Shown: positions 28,201 to 36,674 of the stretch, piece after piece
Position numbering within the stretch: the stretch's first letter is position 1
How the letters are laid out: every line of letters begins with the position of its first letter
Origin: Streptomyces sp. CB09001
GTDB taxonomy: Bacteria > Actinomycetota > Actinomycetes > Streptomycetales > Streptomycetaceae
Direction: 5' to 3'
NCBI RefSeq assembly: GCF_003369795.1
Contig: NZ_CP026730.1
Span: 5,447,001-5,511,000 of the forward strand
DNA length: 64,000 nt
The notes under the pieces: generated by a model
What the model saw: the letters and a program-made list of their open reading frames with translations, nothing else
Database searches by the model: none
Told to the model about the DNA's origin: nothing
Position numbers and translations under genes: made by a program

Positions 28201-29197
28201 CCGGACTCGCCAGCAGTGACGTCGGCGGCAGGGAGACTCCGTCGAGCACGATGACCAGGTGCGGTTGGTCGGGCACCGGCCGGCCGGCCGGATGAAACCT
28301 CGGGCGGCCCTCGAGACGGGTGCCGAGCAGTTCTTCGAGGGCCGTCGGGTCGGCCGTCACCAGCCGTCGGGAACCCGCGCCGTCCGCGGCATCGCCCGCC
28401 TGCGCGTGCGGGAGCCACTTCGTCCACTCCCATGCGGCCGCCGACTCCCGCCCGGTGGCGACGGCGATCACCAGGTCCTCGGGGGAGTGCAGTGCGGCGA
28501 GCGAGGCGGTGACGGCCCGTGCGGTCCCGCGCACGGTGGTCGGTTCGCCGCTGACCGTCACGTGGTAGAACGCCCGCAGGGAGACCGCCATCGGCAGCTC
28601 CTCAAGGGTGCTGTGCGTGGCGAGGAAGCGGTGCATGGCGCCCGCGGTCAGCGGCTCCAACTCGTCCACCGGAGCGGTCTGGGGCGGCACCAGGGGAGTG
28701 GCCAGGGCCTGCGGGCCGAGACCCACGCGAACCTGGGCGAAGTCCTCGTCGCCCGTACGCCGTTCCCACAGCCGGCTGCCCTCGGCGACCAGCGCCCACA
28801 GCTGTTCCGGCGAAGGATGCAGGTAGTACTGCGCGTCACGCTGGGCCTTCGCCGTCTCGTGAGCGGTGCGTCTGGTCTGCGACAGATAGCGGAGGTAGTC
28901 CCTGCGGGTGTCGGCCATCTGCCCCTGGTTGCCACGGCGGTAGCGCACCAGCATCGCGATCCCCATGGCGATCGTGGAGGCGATCATCACCATGCCCATG
29001 ATCTTCATGATGGGCTGGGCCGAGGGATTGAAGAAGAACACCACGGACCCGCCCATGCCGAGCATGGGCAGGAGCTGCATCAGGGCGCCCTCCTGCTGCC
29101 CGCGCGGGAGTTCCGGAGGTGATTGCAGGTGGACTTCCTCCGTGGGCACGTTCTTCGGCAGCGCCCGAGGTGGGCGCTTGACGATGATGTGGCTCAC
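25220..29197 (-). CDS. eccC: Type VII secretion ATPase EccC (three FtsK/SpoIIIE domains)
   Basis: A 1325-aa inner-membrane motor of the ESX machine. Two adjacent N-terminal helices (SVVFFFNPSAQP region and MGMVMIASTIAMGIAMLV) are followed by a DUF-type domain and three ATPase domains. Walker A motifs are GATGSGKSELL (about residue 473), GGPQSGKSTLL (about 833) and GESESGKSNLL (about 1120). Walker B is LVLVIDEFSELL in the first domain but VFLVIDGWGNF and VYIIIDDFDLV in the others, so only the first keeps the usual DE. EccC recognises and drives substrates; here it is a single chain, not split into Ca and Cb. The GTG at 29197 has AAGGGA upstream. It is divergent from eccD. Confidence 0.96.
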   Translation of the reverse strand: MSHIIVKRPPRALPKNVPTEEVHLQSPPELPRGQQEGALMQLLPMLGMGGSVVFFFNPSAQPIMKIMGMVMIASTIAMGIAMLVRYRRGNQGQMADTRRDYLRYLSQTRRTAHETAKAQRDAQYYLHPSPEQLWALVAEGSRLWERRTGDEDFAQVRVGLGPQALATPLVPPQTAPVDELEPLTAGAMHRFLATHSTLEELPMAVSLRAFYHVTVSGEPTTVRGTARAVTASLAALHSPEDLVIAVATGRESAAAWEWTKWLPHAQAGDAADGAGSRRLVTADPTALEELLGTRLEGRPRFHPAGRPVPDQPHLVIVLDGVSLPPTSLLASPEGLQGVTVIEVVPGTLSTGRGDLSLVVQPKELRLEAAHGAVYEGTPDVLSQESAEALARQLAPLRVGTGGDDDEPLLANLEFTDLLNLGDAASVDTRRTWRPRSQSERLRVPIGVGEDGRPVMLDLKEAAQEGMGPHGLCVGATGSGKSELLRTLVLGLAVTHSSETLNFVLADFKGGATFAGMAQLPHVAAVITNLADDLTLVDRMGDSIRGELNRRQEMLRDAGNYANIHDYEKARAAGAALQPIPSLVLVIDEFSELLTAKPDFIEMFVQIGRIGRSLGVHLLLASQRLEEGRLRGLETYLSYRIGLRTFSAAESRSALGVPDAYELPNVPGSGFLKFGTDEMVRFKAAYVSGVYRTGAQQAAVRGGPRPVDRRPVLFTAAEVPVRYLPVPPQREEAPDGTGDDALADTVLDVVVRRLEAQGPAAHQVWLPPLDSPPSLDTLLPGLAQVAGRGLTQPGYEGAGRLVVPVGIVDKPYEQRRDPLWVNFGGAAGHMQILGGPQSGKSTLLRSVIASFALTHTPHEVQFYALDFGGGGLSAVAGLPHVGGVSSRLDPEKVRRTAAEVYGVLTRREEYFRTAGISSIAEFRARRARGDITVADQPWGDVFLVIDGWGNFRADYEALESVVLDIAARGLGYGIHVILTASRSMEVRSNLKDHLMNRLELRLGDTMDSEFDRKVAANVPTGVPGRGQTPQKQHFMAAVPRIDGLSSDTDLAEATQALGAEVARHWQQPGAPAVRLLPREFPAHQLPPGDRFPRRGVSFALDEDNLEPVFVDFEQDPFFLVFGESESGKSNLLKLLIRRLSDRYDGDSCKLFVIDNRRSLLGVTPPSHLAEYVPMSNQMQHHMDALAELMQRRTPTADVTPEQLRDRSWWQGPTVYIIIDDFDLVATSSGNPLAGLTELLPFARDVGVRFIIARSTAGAGRAGYEAFMQRLKELGAQGVVLSGDPAEGDLLGGVRPRPMPPGRGVFVSRRRGKPLVQVGLVEDGGGW

Positions 29198-29513
29198 TTC
29201 GCACCAATTCCCTTGCCGGCCCGACCTGTTCCGCCCGCCGCCCGTCTCCCGGCGTGCGTCGATCGCAAAGGGCGATCCTACTGACACACAGAGGCAGCAG
29301 TGGGCGGTAGGGTGCCCGTGAGACGCGTGAGCAGTTGCGAACCCGCCTGGGGCCCTGTGGAACCCCGCGGAGAGCACCACGCTCGATACGAACACCCCCG
29401 TGCGCCGCGCAGCGGTGAGGGGTGACGCGGGACAACGGGGCAGTACAGCCACCGACCGGCAGGGCGCGCCGGTGCCGTACCTTGCCGACATCACCTACGA
29501 GGGGGAACAACGG
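29198..29513. promoter_or_regulatory. Divergent eccC / eccD intergenic region
   Basis: Back-to-back -10-like hexamers lie at 29280-29275 (TAGGAT, minus strand, towards eccC) and 29308-29313 (TAGGGT, plus strand, towards eccD), 27 bp apart. Neither has a good -35. No stable hairpin or small gene was seen in the rest of the gap. Confidence 0.4.
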
Positions 29514-31037
29514 GTGAGCATGACGGCCTCCGCGCCGACCGGCGCGCCAGGCGGAGCAGGCACGGGTGCCGGAGGCCCGGCCGCCGCCGGTTCGGGGCTC
29601 GGCTTCTGCCGGGTCACGATCGTGGCGCCCGACAGCCGCATCGACGTGGCCCTGCCCGACGACGTGCCCGTCGCCGACCTGTACCCGGAGATCCTGCGGT
29701 TCTCCCAGCAGAGCCCGGCAGAGGGCGCGCCGGTCGGCTATCACCTCGTACGTCGTGACGGGACCGTACTCGACAGTGCCCGGTCCTTCGCGGCGCAGCG
29801 CATCCTGGACGGCGAGCTGCTCACGCTGCGTCCGTTCGCCGACTCCCTGCCCCCTGCGGTTTTCGACGACGTCTCGGAGGCGGTCGCCTCCGCCGTCGTC
29901 CACGACCGCACCCTGTGGGACGGCGCGCTCACCCGTGTGGCCTGCCTGGTCGGAGCGGGTGTGTTTCCCGTTCTGCTGGCGTTCGTGGCCTGGAGTTCCC
30001 AGGTCCGCCACGACATGCACAGCGTGCAGGGCATCCTCGCCGCGGTCGCCGGCGTCCTGCTCGTCACCTTCGCGTGCGTGCGCGCGCGGGTGTACAGGGA
30101 CCGGGGCTCAGCCCTGGCTCTCGGCCTGGGCGCTCTCGCGAACGTCGCGGTGGCGGGCTCAGGGCTGGTCCCGCTCGCTGCGGGACAGGGCATCGGACGC
30201 CTCCAGTTCCTCCTGGCCTGCGCGGCGGTCCTGGTCGCCTCCGTCGTACTCACCCTGGTGTCACCGAGCGGCGACAGCGCCTTCGTGGCGTTCGTCTTCT
30301 CCTCGGTGGTCGGCCTGCTCGCGACGTTCGTGGCGATGCTGACGGACCTGGAGCCGATGGAGACGGCCGCGGTCTGTGCGGTCCTGTCGGTGTGCGCCCT
30401 CGCCTTCCTGCCGGGCCTGTCGCTGCGCTTCGCGCGGCTGCCCATCGGCTTCGAACCGCCCAACCAGCCGCGCGGCTCCTACGCGGCGGACGAGACCGGC
30501 GCGCCGGAACCCGTGGACGTCGAGCGCATCGCGGCCCAGGCCCGCCGTGGCCACGAGCTCCTCGCGGGACTGGTCGGCGGCTGCGCGTTGGTCTCCGTGG
30601 GGGCGTCGATCGTCCTTGGCTTCACGGGCAACGTGTGGGCGCAGCTCCTGACGCTCGCCACCGGCGTCGCGATGGTGATGCGGGCGCAGCTGTTCCGGTA
30701 CACCACCCAGGTTGCCGCCACACTGGCCGCCGGGCTGGCCTGCCTGGTCTTCCTCGGTCTGGGACTGGCCATGAACCCGCCGGTGGAGTACGTGCGGGAC
30801 GCGCTCCAGGGCGACACCACCGCCCTGGACATGCGCAGCGTCTGGCTGGCGGCGGCGGTCGCCGCGGCTGTGGCGCTGGTCACCGCGATCGGCCTGATCA
30901 CTCCTCGGCGCGGTGTGACGCCCTTCTGGGGACGTTTCATGGAGATCGCCGAAGTCTTCGTGCTCCTGACACTGATCCCCTTGGCTCTCGCCGTGTTCGA
31001 CGTCTACTCCGCGGCGCGGTCGATGGCAGGCGACTGA
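29514..31037 (+). CDS. eccD: Type VII secretion membrane protein EccD
   Basis: A 507-aa polytopic protein. A disordered Ala/Gly-rich start leads into a ubiquitin-like (YukD) domain at about residues 25-110 (CRVTIVAPDSRIDVALPDD ... DGELLTLRPF). About eleven hydrophobic helices fill the rest, among them LVGAGVFPVLLAFVAW, LLACAAVLVASVVLTLV and MEIAEVFVLLTLIPLALAVF. This is the EccD architecture, which forms the membrane pore ring with EccC. The GTG at 29514 is chosen for GGGGGA eight nt upstream; the frame remains open further 5' without a ribosome site. Confidence 0.95.
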   Translation: MSMTASAPTGAPGGAGTGAGGPAAAGSGLGFCRVTIVAPDSRIDVALPDDVPVADLYPEILRFSQQSPAEGAPVGYHLVRRDGTVLDSARSFAAQRILDGELLTLRPFADSLPPAVFDDVSEAVASAVVHDRTLWDGALTRVACLVGAGVFPVLLAFVAWSSQVRHDMHSVQGILAAVAGVLLVTFACVRARVYRDRGSALALGLGALANVAVAGSGLVPLAAGQGIGRLQFLLACAAVLVASVVLTLVSPSGDSAFVAFVFSSVVGLLATFVAMLTDLEPMETAAVCAVLSVCALAFLPGLSLRFARLPIGFEPPNQPRGSYAADETGAPEPVDVERIAAQARRGHELLAGLVGGCALVSVGASIVLGFTGNVWAQLLTLATGVAMVMRAQLFRYTTQVAATLAAGLACLVFLGLGLAMNPPVEYVRDALQGDTTALDMRSVWLAAAVAAAVALVTAIGLITPRRGVTPFWGRFMEIAEVFVLLTLIPLALAVFDVYSAARSMAGD

Positions 31038-31127
31038 GGGGCGGCTCGCGCAGCGTACGGGGAGCGGGGACGCCGCCCCCCGGCCGTCGTGCGCAGCGGG
31101 GGAGGGTGTGCGGCACACCCACCCCTT

Positions 31128-31418
31128 CTACTCGACGTCGCCCCCGGAGCGCTCCGCGGCCGGCTCCAGATCGAACTCCCCGTCCCGCGCACCGAGCACG
31201 AACGCCCGCCACTCCGCCTCCGTGTACCGAAGCACGGTGTCGTGGTCGAGCGACGACCGCATGGCGACGGCACCCTCCGGCAGGTAGGCGATCTCGACCC
31301 GTTCCTCATGAGCCTCGGTGCCGGGCGCGCTGTGCCATTCGACGCCGGAGATGTCGAGGGCGTAGAGCTCGTCCCGCTCCCGGTCCTTGCGTGCTCGGAG
31401 TTCCTTGTCCTCGGCCAT
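31128..31418 (-). CDS. DUF397 (BldB-like) family protein
   Basis: A 96-aa soluble protein whose C-terminal half matches the DUF397 pattern common in Streptomyces: ...VEIAYLPEGAVAMRSSLDHD followed by VLRYTEAEWRAFVLG. The N-terminus is charged (AEDKELRARKDRERDELY). ATG 31418 is preferred, with AGGAAGGA upstream; an alternative in-frame start at 31466 lacks a good site. DUF397 proteins usually pair with Xre-type regulators, but none is present here, so it stands alone between eccD and rpsO. Confidence 0.8.
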   Translation of the reverse strand: MAEDKELRARKDRERDELYALDISGVEWHSAPGTEAHEERVEIAYLPEGAVAMRSSLDHDTVLRYTEAEWRAFVLGARDGEFDLEPAAERSGGDVE

Positions 31419-31549
31419 CGCGGCTTGGGTCCTTCCTGCTGTGCCAACGAACTGTGCGGTCACCATACTTGCCGTCGTTCGGCCTGGTCAGCGGATCACC
31501 GATGTGGTCGCCGGTACGGGGGACGGGCAGAGGTGTCCCTACGGGCTGG

Positions 31550-31666
31550 TACGCTGTGTGACGGCCGCTTGTGTACGCGCCCCCGGAGCCTCGAGCCCCG
31601 GAGGTCGCGCCCGGCGGATCCCCGCCTTCCGAGTTACGGAAGATCCCCCGAGACGTAGACCGGGGG
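31550..31666 (+). promoter_or_regulatory. rpsO promoter element and structured leader
   Basis: TACGCT (31550-31555) is a plausible -10 for rpsO. The leader then carries two small perfect hairpins: CTTCCG/CGGAAG (31626-31631 with 31637-31642) and CCCCCG/CGGGGG (31645-31650 with 31661-31666). They lie shortly before the ribosome site AGAGGAG. S15 autoregulates through leader structure in several bacteria; here that is inference only. Confidence 0.4.
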
Positions 31667-31702
31667 CACTCGGTGGCCAGTCGCAGATCCAGAGGAGTAC
31701 GC

Positions 31703-31990
31703 GTGTCGCTCGACGCCGCAGTGAAGAAGCAGATCATCACCGAGTTCGGTACCAAGGAGGGCGACACCGGCTCCCCCGAGGTCCAGGTCGCTCTGCTGTC
31801 CCGTCGGATCTCCGACCTGACCGAGCACCTCAAGACCCACAAGCACGACCACCACTCCCGTCGTGGTCTGCTCATCCTGGTCGGCCAGCGCCGCCGCCTG
31901 CTGCAGTACCTCGCCAAGAAGGACATCCAGCGCTTCCGTGCGCTGGTCGAGCGCCTCGGCATCCGCCGCGGTGCGGCGGGCGCCCGCTAG
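31703..31990 (+). CDS. rpsO: 30S ribosomal protein S15
   Basis: A 95-aa small-subunit protein that binds 16S rRNA early in assembly. Family blocks are GDTGSPEVQVALLSRRI, the conserved HKHDHHSRRGLL and the RNA-binding RRRLLQYLAKKD. The GTG at 31703 has AGAGGAG nine nt upstream. It is the first gene of the rpsO-pnp operon. A short Gly/Ala/Arg tail extends it slightly beyond the usual 89 residues, normal in Streptomyces. Confidence 0.98.
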   Translation: MSLDAAVKKQIITEFGTKEGDTGSPEVQVALLSRRISDLTEHLKTHKHDHHSRRGLLILVGQRRRLLQYLAKKDIQRFRALVERLGIRRGAAGAR

Positions 31991-31999
31991 CACGCCGTG

Positions 32000-32037
32000 A
32001 AGGGAGCGGTTCCCATCCTGAAGGGGGCCGCTCCCTT
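32000..32037 (+). terminator. rpsO-pnp intergenic hairpin
   Basis: A perfect 10-bp stem (AAGGGAGCGG at 32000-32009, CCGCTCCCTT at 32028-32037) with an 18-nt loop that can pair further (GTTCCC with GGGGGCC). It lies just after the rpsO stop. In S. coelicolor the rpsO-pnp spacer hairpin is cleaved by RNase III, so this is likely a processing site as much as a terminator. Confidence 0.7.
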
Positions 32038-32069
32038 TGCTGTACGTGCGCGCTGTCGCCGCCCCTTTG

Positions 32070-32075
32070 TAGTGT
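32070..32075 (+). promoter_or_regulatory. Candidate internal pnp promoter (-10)
   Basis: TAGTGT fits the Streptomyces -10 consensus TAGNNT and lies 200 bp before pnp, after the hairpin. The -35 region is poor. Separate pnp promoters in this spacer are known in S. coelicolor. Confidence 0.4.
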
Positions 32076-32273
32076 GGTAACAGAAGAACAAGACGTACGA
32101 GGAGAAGCGGCCCGCACCGCCGCCGCCGGTCCTCGGTAGTGGCCCCCGGGGGCAGATCCCCGGGTGCTTCGATCGAAGACCGGCCCGCATTGCACGGAAC
32201 GCTTCTCCGGCACCGTCCCCTCCGCCACACGGGCGGGCGGGACAAAAGACGACAAGCATCGGAGAAACCACTA

Positions 32274-34493
32274 GTGGAGAACGAGACCCACTACGCCGAA
32301 GCCGTGATCGACAACGGCACCTTCGGCACCCGCACCATCCGCTTCGAGACGGGCCGCCTGGCCCGTCAGGCCGCCGGTTCCGCCGTGGCGTACCTGGACG
32401 ACGACACCATGGTGCTGTCGGCCACCAGCGCCTCCAAGAACCCCAAGGACCAGCTCGACTTCTTCCCGCTCACGGTGGACGTCGAGGAGCGGATGTACGC
32501 CGCCGGCAAGATCCCCGGCAGCTTCTTCCGTCGTGAGGGCCGGCCCTCCGAGGACGCGATCCTCACCTGCCGCCTCATCGACCGCCCGCTGCGCCCGTCC
32601 TTCAAGAAGGGCCTGCGCAACGAGATCCAGGTCGTCGCGACGATCATGGCCCTCAACCCCGACCACCTGTACGACGTCGTGGCGATCAACGCCGCCTCCG
32701 CGTCCACTCAGCTGGCCGGCCTGCCCTTCTCCGGTCCGATCGGCGGCGTCCGCGTCGCGCTGATCCGCGGCCAGTGGGTGGCCTTCCCGACGCACACCGA
32801 GCTCGAGGACGCCGTCTTCGACATGGTCGTCGCGGGCCGCGTGCTGGAGGACGGCGACGTCGCGATCATGATGGTCGAGGCCGAGGCCACCGACAAGACC
32901 ATCAAGCTGGTCGAGGGCGGCGCCGAGGCGCCCACCGAGGAGGTCGTCGCCGCCGGTCTGGACGCCGCGAAGCCCTTCATCAAGGTGCTGTGCCGCGCCC
33001 AGGCCGACCTCGCCGCCAAGGCCGCCAAGCCGACCGGCGAGTTCCCGATCTTCCTGGACTTCCAGGACGACGTCCTCGAGGCGCTGACCGGCGCCGTCAA
33101 GCCCGAGCTGACGCAGGCGCTCACCATCGCCGGCAAGCAGGAGCGCGAGGCCGAGCTGGACCGCGTCAAGGGGCTCGCCGCCGAGAAGCTCCTCCCGGAG
33201 TTCGAGGGCCGCGAGAAGGAGATCTCCGCCGCGTACCGCGCGCTGACCAAGTCCCTGGTGCGCGAGCGCGTCATCAAGGAGAAGAAGCGCATCGACGGCC
33301 GCGGTGTCACCGACATCCGCACCCTGGCCGCCGAGGTCGAGGCCATCCCGCGCGTGCACGGTTCCGCCCTGTTCGAGCGTGGCGAGACCCAGATCCTGGG
33401 CGTCACCACCCTGAACATGCTCCGCATGGAGCAGCAGCTGGACACCCTCTCCCCGGTGACCCGCAAGCGCTACATGCACAACTACAACTTCCCGCCGTAC
33501 TCCGTCGGCGAGACCGGCCGCGTCGGCTCCCCGAAGCGCCGCGAGATCGGCCACGGCGCCCTCGCCGAGCGCGCCATCGTGCCGGTGCTGCCGACGCGCG
33601 AGGAGTTCCCCTACGCGATCCGCCAGGTGTCCGAGGCCCTCGGCTCCAACGGCTCGACGTCCATGGGCTCGGTCTGCGCCTCCACCATGTCGCTGCTGAA
33701 CGCCGGTGTGCCGCTGAAGGCCCCCGTCGCCGGCATCGCCATGGGCCTGATCTCCCAGGAGATCAACGGCGAGACGCACTACGTCGCCCTCACCGACATC
33801 CTCGGTGCGGAGGACGCCTTCGGCGACATGGACTTCAAGGTCGCCGGCACCAAGGAGTTCGTGACCGCCCTCCAGCTGGACACCAAGCTGGACGGCATCC
33901 CCGCCTCCGTCCTGGCCGCCGCCCTCAAGCAGGCCCGTGACGCCCGCCTCCACATCCTCGACGTGATGATGGAAGCGATCGACACGCCGGACGAGATGTC
34001 CCCGAACGCGCCGCGGATCATCACCGTGAAGATCCCCGTCGACAAGATCGGTGAGGTCATCGGCCCCAAGGGCAAGATGATCAACCAGATCCAGGAGGAC
34101 ACGGGCGCCGACATCACGATCGAGGACGACGGCACGATCTACATCGGTGCCGCCCAGGGCTCGCAGGCCGAGGCCGCGCGCGCCACGATCAACGGCATCG
34201 CCAACCCGACCATGCCCGAGGTCGGCGAGCGCTACCTGGGCACGGTCGTCAAGACGACCACCTTCGGCGCGTTCGTCTCCCTGCTGCCCGGCAAGGACGG
34301 TCTGCTGCACATCTCGCAGATCCGCAAGCTGGCCGGCGGCAAGCGCGTGGAGAACGTCGAGGACGTGCTCGGCGTGGGCGCCAAGGTCCAGGTCGAGATC
34401 GCCGAGATCGACTCCCGCGGCAAGCTCTCCCTGATCCCCGTGATCGAGGGCGAGGAAGGCAGCGAAGAGAAGAAGGACGACGCCGACAAGTGA
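32274..34493 (+). CDS. pnp: Polyribonucleotide nucleotidyltransferase (PNPase)
   Basis: A 739-aa cytoplasmic 3'-5' exoribonuclease that phosphorolyses RNA and, in Streptomyces, also synthesises RNA tails. Two RNase PH cores flank a helical linker; the second contains the motif FPPYSVGETGRVGSPKRREI and the catalytic region. A KH domain (IPVDKIGEVIGPKGKMINQI) and an S1 domain (GTVVKTTTFGAFVSLLPGKDG) close the protein. The GTG at 32274 has GGAGAA upstream and gives the standard length. Its stop overlaps the following peptidase start (GTGA), so both are co-translated. Confidence 0.98.
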   Translation: MENETHYAEAVIDNGTFGTRTIRFETGRLARQAAGSAVAYLDDDTMVLSATSASKNPKDQLDFFPLTVDVEERMYAAGKIPGSFFRREGRPSEDAILTCRLIDRPLRPSFKKGLRNEIQVVATIMALNPDHLYDVVAINAASASTQLAGLPFSGPIGGVRVALIRGQWVAFPTHTELEDAVFDMVVAGRVLEDGDVAIMMVEAEATDKTIKLVEGGAEAPTEEVVAAGLDAAKPFIKVLCRAQADLAAKAAKPTGEFPIFLDFQDDVLEALTGAVKPELTQALTIAGKQEREAELDRVKGLAAEKLLPEFEGREKEISAAYRALTKSLVRERVIKEKKRIDGRGVTDIRTLAAEVEAIPRVHGSALFERGETQILGVTTLNMLRMEQQLDTLSPVTRKRYMHNYNFPPYSVGETGRVGSPKRREIGHGALAERAIVPVLPTREEFPYAIRQVSEALGSNGSTSMGSVCASTMSLLNAGVPLKAPVAGIAMGLISQEINGETHYVALTDILGAEDAFGDMDFKVAGTKEFVTALQLDTKLDGIPASVLAAALKQARDARLHILDVMMEAIDTPDEMSPNAPRIITVKIPVDKIGEVIGPKGKMINQIQEDTGADITIEDDGTIYIGAAQGSQAEAARATINGIANPTMPEVGERYLGTVVKTTTFGAFVSLLPGKDGLLHISQIRKLAGGKRVENVEDVLGVGAKVQVEIAEIDSRGKLSLIPVIEGEEGSEEKKDDADK

Positions 34494-35869
34494 CGTCCCG
34501 TAGCGCCAAGGCGACGGCCCGCACCTCCACGGAGGCGCGGGCCGTCGCCCGTACCCAAACGCTCATCAAGGGCGAGCACGGCATCGGCACGGTCCGCAGG
34601 ACGACCCTCCCGGGCGGCCTGCGCATCGTCACCGAGACCCTCCCCTCGGTCCGCTCGGCGACCTTCGGCATCTGGGCCCACGTCGGTTCCCGCGACGAGA
34701 CCCCGGCCCTGAACGGCGCCACCCACTACCTGGAGCACCTGCTCTTCAAGGGCACCCGCAAGCGCAGCGCCCTGGACATCTCCTCCGCCATCGACGCGGT
34801 CGGCGGCGAGATGAACGCGTTCACGGCGAAGGAGTACACGTGCTACTACGCGCGCGTACTCGACACCGACCTGCCGCTCGCCGTCGACGTGGTCTGCGAC
34901 ATGCTGACCGGCTCGCTGATCCGGGAGGAGGACGTCGACGTCGAGCGCGGCGCCATCCTCGAGGAGATCGCGATGACCGAGGACGACCCCGGCGACTGCG
35001 TGCACGACCTGTTCGCCCACACCATGTTCGGGGACAACGCGCTGGGCCGCCCCGTCCTCGGCACCGTCGACACGGTCAACGCCCTCACCGCCGACCGCAT
35101 CCGCCGCTTCTACCGGAAGCACTACGACCCCACCCACCTGGTGGTGGCCGCGGCCGGCAACGTCGACCACGACAAGGTCGTACGCCAGGTCCGCGCCGCC
35201 TTCGAGAAGGCCGGCGCCCTCAAGGACCCGGCGGCGCAGCCGCTCGCCCCGCGTGACGGCAGGCGTACCGTCCGCGCCGCCGGCCGCGTCGAGCTGATCG
35301 GCCGCAAGACCGAGCAGGCCCACGTCATCCTCGGCATGCCGGGCCTGGCCCGCACCGACGAGCGCCGGTGGGCGATGGGCGTGCTCAACACGGCCCTCGG
35401 CGGAGGCATGTCCTCGCGCCTCTTCCAGGAGGTCCGGGAGAAGCGCGGCCTGGCCTACAGCGTGTACTCGTACACGTCGGGTTTCGCCGACTGCGGGCTC
35501 TTCGGCGTGTACGCGGGCTGCCGGCCCTCCCAGGTGCACGACGTGCTCAAGATCTGCCGCGACGAGCTGGACCACGTCGCCGAGCACGGCCTCACGGACG
35601 ACGAGATCGGCCGCGCCGTCGGTCAGCTCCAGGGCTCCACGGTCCTCGGCCTGGAGGACACGGGCGCGCTGATGAACCGTATCGGCAAGAGCGAGCTGTG
35701 CTGGGGCGAGCAGATGTCCGTCGACGACATGCTGGCCCGGATAGCCTCGGTCACGCCGGACGACGTCCGCGCCGTCGCCCGCGACGTCCTGGGCCGACGG
35801 CCGTCCCTGTCGGTCATCGGCCCGCTCAAGGACAAGCAGGCGTCCCGGCTGCACGACGCCGTCGCCTGA
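34490..35869 (+). CDS. M16-family zinc metallopeptidase (processing-peptidase type)
   Basis: A 459-aa putative zinc protease. The inverted zinc motif HYLEH (HxxEH) sits near residue 80, followed by LLFKGTRKR, and the third ligand lies in the downstream helix ERGAILEEIAMTEDDP. A second, inactive M16 half follows (GMSSRLFQEVREKRGLAYSVYSY). The gene overlaps the pnp stop by 4 bp. The location directly after pnp is conserved in actinobacteria. Physiological substrate unknown; cytoplasmic, as no signal peptide is seen. Confidence 0.94.
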   Translation: MTSRSAKATARTSTEARAVARTQTLIKGEHGIGTVRRTTLPGGLRIVTETLPSVRSATFGIWAHVGSRDETPALNGATHYLEHLLFKGTRKRSALDISSAIDAVGGEMNAFTAKEYTCYYARVLDTDLPLAVDVVCDMLTGSLIREEDVDVERGAILEEIAMTEDDPGDCVHDLFAHTMFGDNALGRPVLGTVDTVNALTADRIRRFYRKHYDPTHLVVAAAGNVDHDKVVRQVRAAFEKAGALKDPAAQPLAPRDGRRTVRAAGRVELIGRKTEQAHVILGMPGLARTDERRWAMGVLNTALGGGMSSRLFQEVREKRGLAYSVYSYTSGFADCGLFGVYAGCRPSQVHDVLKICRDELDHVAEHGLTDDEIGRAVGQLQGSTVLGLEDTGALMNRIGKSELCWGEQMSVDDMLARIASVTPDDVRAVARDVLGRRPSLSVIGPLKDKQASRLHDAVA

Positions 35870-35908
35870 CGGTCCCGTCCCGAGAAGTTCGAGAAGGAAG
35901 CATGTGAC

Positions 35909-36661
35909 ATGAGCAAGCTGCGCGTGGCCGTCCTCGGTGCCAAGGGCCGGATCGGCTCCGAGGCGGTACGGGCGGTCGAGGCCGCCGAGGACATGGAGCT
36001 GGTCGCCGCCCTCGGCCGGGGCGACAGCCTGGAGGCGCTGGCCGAGTCCGGCGCCCAGGTCGCCGTCGAGCTGACCACTCCCGCCTCGGTGATGGACAAC
36101 CTCGACTACTGCGTACGCCACGGCATCCACGCCGTCGTCGGCACCACCGGCTGGACCGACGAGCGCCTCGCGCAGCTGAACGCGTGGCTCGACGCCTCCC
36201 CGGAGACCGGCGTGCTCATCGCGCCGAACTTCTCCATCGGCGCCGTACTGACCATGAAGTTCGCGCAGATCGCGGCCCCGTACTTCGAGTCCGTCGAGGT
36301 CGTCGAGCTGCACCACCCGAACAAGGTGGACGCCCCCAGCGGCACCGCCACCCGCACCGCCCAGCTGATCGCGGCGGCCCGGCAGAAGGCAGGCTCCGCA
36401 CCGGCGCCCGACGCCACTGCCACCGCCCTGGACGGCGCCCGCGGGGCGGACGTGGACGGGGTCCCGGTGCACGCGATCCGGCTGCGCGGCCTGCTCGCCC
36501 ACCAGGAGGTGCTGCTCGGCGGCGAGGGCGAGACCCTCACCGTGCGGCACGACTCCCTGCACCACAGCAGCTTCATGCCGGGCATCCTGCTGGGCGCCCG
36601 CCGGGTGGTCACCACTCCGGGCCTCACCTTCGGCCTGGAACACTTCCTGGACCTGAACTGA
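35909..36661 (+). CDS. dapB: 4-hydroxy-tetrahydrodipicolinate reductase
   Basis: A 250-aa enzyme of the diaminopimelate/lysine pathway, reducing the DapA-derived product with NAD(P)H. The nucleotide-binding loop VAVLGAKGRIGSEAVRAVE is at residues 6-24. The substrate motif ELHHPNKVDAPSGTA and the C-terminal GLTFGLEHFLDL complete the family pattern. AAGGAAG precedes the ATG. It lies in the same direction as dapA 2.6 kb downstream but is not contiguous with it. Confidence 0.97.
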   Translation: MSKLRVAVLGAKGRIGSEAVRAVEAAEDMELVAALGRGDSLEALAESGAQVAVELTTPASVMDNLDYCVRHGIHAVVGTTGWTDERLAQLNAWLDASPETGVLIAPNFSIGAVLTMKFAQIAAPYFESVEVVELHHPNKVDAPSGTATRTAQLIAAARQKAGSAPAPDATATALDGARGADVDGVPVHAIRLRGLLAHQEVLLGGEGETLTVRHDSLHHSSFMPGILLGARRVVTTPGLTFGLEHFLDLN

Positions 36662-36674
36662 GGCCCTGACCCCC

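Noticed and set aside
29400..29513. Extended EccD N-terminus
   Set aside because: The frame is open, but the strong ribosome site precedes GTG 29514 and the extra residues look like untranslated leader.
32271..34310. Long minus-strand open frame opposite pnp
   Set aside because: Shadow of the PNPase gene; composition is Asp/Gly/Val/His-rich with no family motif.
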